A stretch of DNA of 43,000 nucleotides from Adiantum capillus-veneris (lineage: Eukaryota; Streptophyta; Polypodiopsida; Polypodiales; Pteridaceae), in assembly GCA_014529385.2 (NCBI GenBank), contig CM043968.1, positions 31,263,513-31,306,512 of the forward strand, given 5' to 3'. How positions within the stretch are numbered: the first letter of the stretch is position 1; each line of letters starts with the position of its first letter. This document shows, one piece after another, positions 20,824-29,040 of the stretch. Below the pieces are notes generated by a model that saw only the letters and a program-made list of their open reading frames with translations, was not told where the DNA came from and ran no database searches. Made by a program: the position numbers and the translations under genes.

Positions 20824-22740
20824 ATTAACAATAATCCACAAGATGTCTCATTTAGAATGGGTATCTTTCAATATTTGCATAATTACATTATATGAATTTG
20901 ATATTGGAGAAAAGATGTGTCAATTTTATGAACACTTTAACAAGGTGCACCCTGCTCTAAGGGGAGTTTAATGTATTACTAGAGTGCATCCTATTGTAAG
21001 GAGACTCCAATGTATTGTTAGAGTGCACCCTGTTTTTTGGGGATTTCTTTTTTATTCAATTGGAATTCATGTTTGATCAATTAGTAAACAATAATTAATT
21101 TTTGTTTATTGAGAAATTTTATGTTAGTCCATCTCAAGGTTTCATCTATTTGTAACTAAGAAAAATTATGTTTTTATGTCAAAATAAAATTTGCAAGTGT
21201 AGAATGAAGAATTCATGGACTTTGGATGTGTGAGAGAGATCTCTTTTATGGATACAAATGTTTTCTTTAAGCATTCTATTACTACGTCCTTCATGTAAAA
21301 GAGGTTTAGAAAATAAAAAAACTTTAAAAGAAAACTATGGAATCTAACTGTATGTACTCTTGAGTTGTCCTAGAAGTCAATGTATGCATGCAAGTTTTCA
21401 TGAAGGTTTAGATCTAATTAGATTCTTCTTGGAAATTACCTTCTCCTATTCAATATGAAATAAATTTTTATAATATATTTTCTTTTAGGTGGAAAATATC
21501 TCATTATGTGTATTTTGAACCTAATTGCTTGACCTTCAAACCGAATCTCATTTGTTGCAATAGAGAGCCATTTAAAAATAGTCAATGATAATCATTTTAG
21601 CTAAATTTATCACTTTGAGTGTATCTTGAATGGAAGTGGACTTTGCAATCATCCATAAGTCAAGGGAACCTCGCTTGGAGAAGTGGTGGTCTTTGCATTC
21701 CTCCTTAGGTCAAGGTAGGTTAGCTTGGATGAGTGCACCATGAAACAAACACTCCTATGATGCAACCAAGCATATGCTACATGTTTTACGTATCTTCATG
21801 CCTCAAATGAGGAAGTCATAGATTAGCGGTGGACCTTGCCACAAAATGAGCAAAGAGTTAGTCCCAAAGCTTCAAGTCGTAATAATCTCTGTGCTAAGGG
21901 TCATAGCTATTAGGCTTACACTCAAGCTGGAAGAGCTGAGCATATTTAAGTCATGTCGCTAGTGCTGGATGAGATGAGCATAAGAGTCAAAGTCTATTAA
22001 CTTCATGGAGTGATGTATAGTCCAACACTCATGCACAATGCACAATAAGATGAGAACACCTATCCTCAAAAGCAAAAACCCTTCGTAAAGGGGTGCCAAA
22101 TTGTAAAGCCACATCATCTGCTTTTATAGATGCACCTTCTTTTTGAAGGACCCCTCAAATTCTTTCTTGCACAACATATTGTTTTCCATGCATTTTTGTG
22201 TATACATATATAAGATGTCCCATGATTGGACATACACATTAGATACTCTTTTTTGCTTCCACCTATGCACCTTGTCTGGACTACAACAGACAAGCCAACT
22301 TTCCATCATGATATCCTATATATTTGCTCCCCTCTTATTTCCATGTCCATCAACAAATAATCCCTTCAGTACTTTATTGATATTTCTCATGCTAATAAGT
22401 ATTCCAATAATCTGCGTAACCCAAAGGCACTTTTTTCCCATTGGGTTTTTTCCCTTTGGTTATCCAAGTATAGGACCCTAATTTAGATCCTCATCATTCT
22501 ACTTCTTTTGTTCATACTCTTGATCAATAAATAAATAATAGCCTCGCCATTATGCTGCTACAACGGACAAATGCAACATCATCTCTCACATCAGAGACAG
22601 GTTTGGACATTCAAGATGCTTGATGACCCTCATAAAAAAATTCAACGACAAGTGAAGACAATATACCCCATCAACAACCAATCAACAACCTTCTAGCCTC
22701 CACGGACACTTCTCAAGAGTGCTTGAGGATGGACACTAAA
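20824..22740. other. AT-rich spacer
   Basis: No supported gene. It contains a 39-bp tandem repeat (20945-21050), two AGCTTGG-type repeat copies near 21668-21735, and otherwise unremarkable sequence. Confidence 0.5.
20945..21050. repeat. 39-bp tandem repeat, about 2.5 copies
   Basis: GTGCACCCTG-type starts occur at 20945, 20984 and 21023, each followed by an AAGGGGAGTTTAATGTATT-like stretch that is diverged between units. Confidence 0.75.
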
Positions 22741-22744
22741 ACCA

Positions 22745-23075
22745 AAAGGGGGGAATTTTAACTGAGCCGGCGTCAGTTAACAGAAGGTGCTAAACACCCA
22801 AGCCTTACAATTACACATACAGGACAAATACGAAGAAGTAGTGAAGATTGGAAATTATACATTTTCACATTTTTTTCCAAAATGGTCATGTATTGCAAGT
22901 TCTCAATTTATTTCAAGCCATTGTAATAATTGTAACATAGCCATTGTCTTGCTCAGTCAATCTACCTGCAATCATATTGGCTCTAGGGATAGTTGAGCAT
23001 GTGTACCCAGAGTAGAGTCTGCATATAAATCCTACAGACAACTCTGTATGGTGTGCAAAACTCCATTATGCATCA
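22745..23075 (+). repeat. Possible gypsy polypurine tract and LTR, plus strand
   Basis: AAAAGGGGGGAA at about 22745-22757 looks like a polypurine tract. The next 320 bases have a TATA-like GCATATAAATCC near 23022 and end around CATTATGCA. They start with the inverted repeat TTAACTGA...TCAGTTAA (about 22758-22780). This is compatible with a 3' LTR, but no partner copy exists in the window. Confidence 0.3.
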
Positions 23076-23077
23076 TG

Positions 23078-23521
23078 CTAGTACCAATCATCGTACGGCT
23101 GACAATCCCTATTGAAAATGCTCCCACTGCAGGTGCTAGGTCGGGCCTTGGCACTAGTTAGTAGTAGGTCATACATGAGACGCCTGAACGCTAACAAAAT
23201 ATGTGCATACCTAGCTGTACTTGCCTCCTCTGTGCTATCTGCAATCAATGTATCATCATGACTACACATCGCATATGGATGTGTCAATGTCGACACTAGG
23301 ATGGCTACGTCCCTCTCATCCATATGCAAAACTATGCATTCTAGCACCAACTCATCGGTCTCTAGCATGAGCATATCAAAGAACTCCATGTCAGTCATCT
23401 GTGCCTGTGTCTCTAGGGAGCAGACCCGCTCTACCTTTGCCTGCACAGACTCATGCAACACATGCTGTGTCTCACTAGAGCATTGCCTCTCTACCATTGT
23501 CTCTACAAAGTCTACTGGCAC
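23078..23521 (-). pseudogene. Unassigned frame downstream of copia protease region
   Basis: A 147-codon frame continues the copia frame at 23905-23525 after one stop codon. It is Met/Glu/Cys-rich (VETMVERQCSSETQHVLHES, LETQAQMTDMEFFDMLM). I do not recognise it. By position it would be copia pre-integrase or integrase, but no HHCC or DDE motif is visible. It may be a degenerate insertion. Confidence 0.4.
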
Positions 23522-23524
23522 GTC

Positions 23525-24072
23525 CTACATAGCTAAATGCTTTGTCTCATGAGCATGGTGGAGCTCACCTGTAAAGGAGACTCGTCTCGTTTCTCGCTCA
23601 ACCCAAGCCAACAACAAAATTGAGACTATGCCGTCTCGTACCTCAGACACATGCATAGGATATACCAAGCCATTGTGGGCTCCTCTAACAATGACTAATG
23701 AATCGTAATGCATTTGAAAAAACTGCTCTCTAAGCAATGCCTGGCATCCAAAATCTGCTAGCCGTCTCACTGAGATCAAGCTATGTTTGAGTTGAGGAAC
23801 ATAGCACACATGTCGCAGTGTATATGATGCACCACCGGGCAATGACAAGCAAACATCTCTTGCACCTGCAATGTCAAACATTGAACCATTGACCACACGT
23901 AGCAACTGAAGCTTCCACTAGAGAAGGTGCTAAACCAGTCATGATGTGGTGTGACATGGAAAACTGCATCCTCATCTAGTAACCAACGAGGAGAAGTGTC
24001 TCTTAAAGACATGTAATAACAAGGAATGCTAAAGGCAAATGTGACATCATCATCATTGGCATATGAAGCCAC
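23525..24072 (-). pseudogene. Ty1/copia protease and pre-integrase region
   Basis: The minus strand reads WLLDEDAVFHVTPHHDWFST at residues 30-49 of the first frame. After a frameshift it gives VVNGSMFDIAGARDVCLSLP, GGASYTLRHVCYVPQLKHSL and ISVRRLADFG. This is the copia aspartic protease (normally WxxDSGAxxH), then the stretch before integrase. The protease cuts the polyprotein in the virus-like particle. Here DSGA is DEDA, so the Asp remains but the Ser and Gly are lost, and the frame is broken. Later copia domains are not found to the left. Confidence 0.82.
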
Positions 24073-25850
24073 CTCTCTAGCAAAACATTATCTGCACCAC
24101 ACATAGATCTTTTGCTACCTCATACATCTGAACCGACGGTGCCTAATGTGCCGTGTGTGACCACAATTCCAACTATGCATGTATTGACAAGAACGAGATA
24201 GTCATCTCTCACGCATCATAATTGTAGACACTAAATTGTCACACATGTTTGCAACCATAAGTGAATGTCAAATAACCAAAATATGGCGAGAAAACCTAGG
24301 AGAAATATGGTAGAATCTCCTCTATAAATTGAGCAAAAAAACTCAAGTACAATCTCTATCATAAGCCATGCCAAATTGACAACATAGTGGGAGATAACTC
24401 GACCACTACACAATCATGGAAACCATGATCAAACGCATCAAAACCGATGCTCACATTTGCATAATATCGACTCCACAATCTGCTATTTTTGCAAGCATAC
24501 AATCTGGGACAAACAATTTGATTGAGCATAAAGCGCATAACCATATATGCAAGTAGAGAGAAACCTAGCTCAAAACGCATACCACAAGAGAAAATACCTA
24601 CAAAAATATGCAAAAAATTTGTGAAACTTGGGACTGTCTCTCTGTAGCCACACAAGCATATGTAATCCTCACTCCTGCGAGAGTGGGTGCAAGAACACTA
24701 AATTGTGTTTAAACTAACAAAACCTGTCAAAGTGAGAGCGAACACTCAATCATTTTCAGAGTGGGAGTTAAACTCGACCACTAAACCATCAGAGAGTATA
24801 CTATAGATACGCATAAAACATGGCAAGAATCTGAGGAAAATCCGACAGAGCTTCCCCTGAAAATTGAGTGAAAACTCAAAAAAATCTCACCAATATCACA
24901 CAAAGCATAGGCATACACTCAGTGTCTTAGTAAACATATCCACAAAAAGTATACATGTGCGGCCAAATCTGGCTACTAGCTCACTCCTGAACAAGTAGCT
25001 CTATGGACATGTACCTGTCCAAAAACGTTCTAAGCTCGTGAACCTGCTATTTCGGTGATGTAGAGCTAGCTCAAGCTATCTGCAAAATGCATATATAGCA
25101 TAAAATTTCACAAATCGTGCTAAAAACTACTCTCCAAAATGCCCACACAACCATACATGAGCACTATCTATGTTGCACAAAAAGTGTGCAACCTATGAGC
25201 AAAACTACTAGAAATTGGCACACTATGTCATCGATCGGTAAGTACATTGACCAAAAACCAAGTGTAAAGCACAACCAACTGCTTGTGGTCAAAACCACCA
25301 TTTAAGAGCCACGCCTGTGGGAAAATTGCTCTGGTATGTTTCATCGAAGCCGCTATGCACCGATGCGTGCCGTCGAAACTCAAAACTGGGAAATCGTCCA
25401 AGTCAAAATGATCGAATCAAAATTGTGGATGTCCATCAGAGCAAATCCGCTCCGAAATGGTTGAGGGAAGAAAGGAGCTAGTGAGGCTACTCCAAAGAAG
25501 AGCCAAAAATGATTTCGCTATGTCAGAGCCATGACAAAACCTGGTCGATGTTGCCTTTTCTCCAACAGACGAAAGCCATAGGCGCCGATGCTTGAAGCCA
25601 GTGCCGAGACGTTAATATTGAGGTCAAAATGTTAGAGAGAAACGGTCCGATGTCGGGCCGATACCAGGTGACTTGGGCTTACTCGTCCATCTTGCACATG
25701 CCTATGCGTGTGTGCATGAGCACACACCAAGAGTGCTCTGTCTCTAGTTCTCCGAAGTTCTCTTTACACTCTATCTCTTCTCCAAGCGTGTGGGTGTGTG
25801 AACACCCGCTAAGGGGGGAATAAAAAATAAATAAATCAATTTTTGGTTGG
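24073..25850. other. Non-coding stretch, possibly the 5' part of the copia relic
   Basis: Upstream of the copia protease I see no intact gag. Diverged internal repeats occur: AACTCGACCACTA near 24395 and 24771, and similar GAGAAATATGG / GAGGAAAATCC blocks followed by ATTGAG...AAAACTCAA near 24298 and 24830. At about 25329-25340 the minus strand has ATACCAGAGCAATTTTC, a weak resemblance to a Met-tRNA primer site. GC-richer sequence to about 25815 could be an old LTR. None of this is firm. Confidence 0.3.
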
Positions 25851-26630
25851 CTATTTTCTGTCGACTATATTCTCTATCGAATATATGTGTGTGTGTATGT
25901 GTCTATCGAATATACTGAAAGAGATCCCCTTTCAGTATGCAGAAAGTAAACGAACTTCCCAAGTCATCAGTGAGTGTTCCATTCAGAGTAGGGTAGCTTG
26001 CCAAAGTAAAAAAACCTTCCAAGATAAGATAGAGTCCTTATCTCCATCCATCCAAAGAAGACAACAATTCAGTTATCCTTGGATGTGTTTTATAGGTATC
26101 AATGGACCATACCAGTTGTTATCCATGTCCATCTTATAAACTTCTTTTATTTTTACCAAGCTTAGTGATATAATTGTAAAAAATGTTCTTCTTTTTCTCT
26201 TCTTCTTAAACCCAAGTTACTAGCAAAAAACATTATTTTGATTAGAAGGCCATCACCCCTTCTAATCCAAGTGTCATAGTCCCCTATCAAAATAACCTTC
26301 AAGATTAATGAAACTCAACCGAAGCTAAAAAAAAAACCTCTAAAAAAAAAGTAATAAGCTAGTTCAAGTTTGTTTAGGTCAAATAGAGTTTAATGTTCAC
26401 CATGGTATATGGAATCTAAAACATCTTTTTAGTGTGTATATCTATTACCAGCTAATTTATCAGCACATTAAGTGGTGACGGACGGAAAGCGGACCCCGAA
26501 CCCCGACGGCCTCTAAAACGCTGAGGGCCGAATGGCGCATCTCGAGCCTGCCACGGTAAAGTGAACATGGGGCACCACCTAGCTTTGAGCAGCTAGGACG
26601 CAAAACCACGATGACATGAACACCGCAAAC

Positions 26631-26683
<53 letters not shown>

Positions 26684-26850
26684 TTTGCAATTGATGAAAA
26701 CCCTCCGGGATGTGAGGGTGAATTATTTGTGCAATATTTACAAAGTGGCATGCCGTGGTGGTAGAGGGGTAGGGAGAGGAGGTGGTACAACCTACTTGGT
26801 GCGTTCTCTAAGACGACTCAATGATTGTGAATACTCACTACCAAGAGCGT
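25851..26850. other. Spacer left of Element D
   Basis: No gene supported. It includes a short GC-rich block (about 26475-26575) and a (CA)n(GA)n microsatellite (26632-26682). The five bases at 26851-26855 are the target-site duplication of Element D. Confidence 0.5.
26632..26682. repeat. (CA)n(GA)n microsatellite
   Basis: About 14 CA units run into about 11 GA units. Confidence 0.95.
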
Positions 26851-26855
26851 GCATA
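26851..26855. repeat. Target-site duplication of Element D, left copy
   Basis: GCATA here is repeated at 35794-35798, directly outside the two LTRs. Confidence 0.93.
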
Positions 26856-27429
26856 TGTGCGCTCCTTGCCGCACTGTCGAAGCAAGGGACTTGCCAATAC
26901 ACCGTGTGCGAGCCACAAACGGCTCCAAGCACACAACAAGCCTAAACTAGCAAGCTCAAGAGAACAAAGGGTGTGTCACTCACCACTCTACGCTCGCCTT
27001 CGTGGTGGATTCCTCGCCGCGATGAAGAAGAAGCTGCAATCGTGCCGCGCTCAACCGCTTCGCCGCCGTCGTGCCTTCGTAATGCTCGATCGCACACACA
27101 CTCTCCCTCTCTCTCTCTCTCACACACACACACACAAGGAGGTGAAGAAGAAGAAGATGGAGATGGAGCAAGAGCACTCTTCAATTGCACAAATGAGAGA
27201 ATGAGTAAAAATTAGGTTTAGTTGGCTTTTATAGGAGCTCACCCCATTCACACTTGGGCGCCATGCTTAACCAACTAATCCCTTGAATGTCCAAGTTAAA
27301 GTGCGCCTCTCATCGGCGATCACTCTACCTTTCCCTATTGGTCCGACAAGCCCGGTACCTGACTCTACCAAATACATAATACACGTCCGTCGTAGGTGAT
27401 GGGGTGTCCGTGTGCCGTGAGGGTTAACA
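26856..27429 (-). repeat. Element D 3' LTR (574 bp)
   Basis: On the minus strand it runs from TGTTAACCCTCACG (27429) to GAGCGCACA (26856). It is about 99.5% identical to 35213-35793 outside the CT/CA microsatellite. It carries TATAAAAG at 27226-27233. Confidence 0.95.
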
Positions 27430-27442
27430 TGCCCCCCTTCCT
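27430..27442 (-). promoter_or_regulatory. Element D 3' polypurine tract
   Basis: The minus strand reads AGGAAGGGGGGCA directly before the TG of the 3' LTR, the plus-strand priming position. The core AGGAAGGGGGG recurs twice upstream (29020-29032 and 29332-29344). Confidence 0.85.
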
Positions 27443-29019
27443 GATGTAGATTCCGTCCTCGGAAGCTATTGAGTTGAAGCTGGTTCGTCGAGGTGGAAGA
27501 GCATTTGAGATGAATGTCCTTAGCCTTCTTCAGTCACTGCAAAATCAAACAACATTGGCACAGTAATTGCATTCTCTTAAAAAGCATATGCAGTTTTAGG
27601 TAGAAAAATTGATTGGTAAAATAATTTCAAACAATTTGTCAGCAATGAACATTAAATTGCAATGTAATCAAATGCATAAACAGATGTACAGGTAGAAAAT
27701 TAAACAAGTCTGGGGTTGCTAATTTGACGGTCGAAAGGCACTAGAGATCGAATATTAATACCATGGGTAAGCTTCTTAATTTTCTGTGGTCAATTAAGTT
27801 GTTTAATCGCGAGAGCCAAGTATTCATGTTCGAGGGCTGACTAGAGGCTATACCTAGAAGACTTTGTAGTTAAGCTACCATAAAAGGAATTTCTCATGAA
27901 ATCATCGCCTGACTGATTACTTTTTCTTTGACCCCCCAAAGTCTTTTCACAGTGATTCAATTATGATGTGTGTGCTTATTTTGTATGCCTTGGGTTTTTT
28001 GCTTTTCAAGGAAAAGCGCCCACACTGGGAACCTCTAGGGCTCTAGTACCATAGGCAATACATGTGAGTGAAGTACCAAATCAAGCTGAGATTCCTCTTC
28101 CAGCGTAAGATTTTACATTGTGGCACTTTGATTTTTTGTTTGTTCATTTTCAGCATTTAAATTTTGTAACTTTGGGGGGTCATATAACACTGTTACCCTC
28201 CCCAGGCTCATCACATTAGTAAACTCCCTTTATAATACTTAAGCTAAAGGTCAATAGGGTTAAGCCCAGTAGAAAGCCCTAGTACATTTCATACAATGCT
28301 GCCTAAATCGGATTAAGAACCTAAGTAACCATTGCTTATTAGGAAGGCATTTCCCATGGTATTAAGAGAAGATCTCTAATATCTAGCTTGGTCAAACTAG
28401 CTTAGTCGGACTGCTTGATTTTTACACCTAAACGAGTGATTATGACAAAACATTACATTGAATTAAATGTTTGATACTAAGCAAATGCACTGAATAGTAT
28501 GCTACCAATCACAATCAAAGCAGACAATCATAGATGCAAAAAAGATAAGGGCAATGCTAATGGACAAGAAACACCTGTTTGTGTCGATGGTCGCGCTTGA
28601 TTTGAAGGTTCCATGAAGGTCCAAATCCTATCAATAGCAACACGTTCCTGTACACACTATGAAACACAAACAATACCTCTAGGAGGCACATCAGTGGGAA
28701 AAGAGATCTTTGCTAATCACTCAACTCTAAAACAGAAACACTCTATCGTACTAATCTTACCTACCCTCCATCACTCAAGTGATGAGGATCAAAGGTGTTT
28801 TATGGCATAGGTTCTGTTTCACTGTTCCAGATGTGACATGTGTAGGTCTGAGTCAATGTTTTGACTTTTATTGTGCATACTCGTTTGCTAATTGCTCTTG
28901 CTCTTTTTTTTTTTTTGTGAGTATAAAGCTTTATATGTACATTCCCTAAGATTGGTGGATATAGAGGTCAGGGAAAAAGGTTGAGAGGGAAACAAATGAA
29001 TGATGACAGTCAGCAAACA
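27443..29019 (-). other. Element D non-coding 3' interior
   Basis: About 1.6 kb between the second frame's stop and the 3' polypurine tract. All frames are short and the composition is AT-rich. In autonomous relatives pol would occupy this side of the element, but I see no trace of RT or integrase motifs. Confidence 0.65.
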
Positions 29020-29032
29020 CTCCCCCCTTCCT
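29020..29032 (-). promoter_or_regulatory. Internal polypurine-tract copy 1 of Element D
   Basis: The minus strand reads AGGAAGGGGGGAG, nine bases beyond the second frame's stop codon. It shares an 11-base core with the true 3' tract and is followed by TGTTTGC, which starts like an LTR. Confidence 0.6.
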
Positions 29033-29040
29033 TGGGTAGA

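Noticed and set aside
26957-27215. Small proteins encoded by the Element D LTR (present at both LTRs)
   Set aside because: Several frames on both strands are open because of CT/CA and GAA repeats. Duplication reflects the LTR, not two genes.
27430-29040. RT or integrase of Element D in its 3' interior
   Set aside because: No YxDD, DDE or zinc-finger motif was seen in any frame, and frames are all short.
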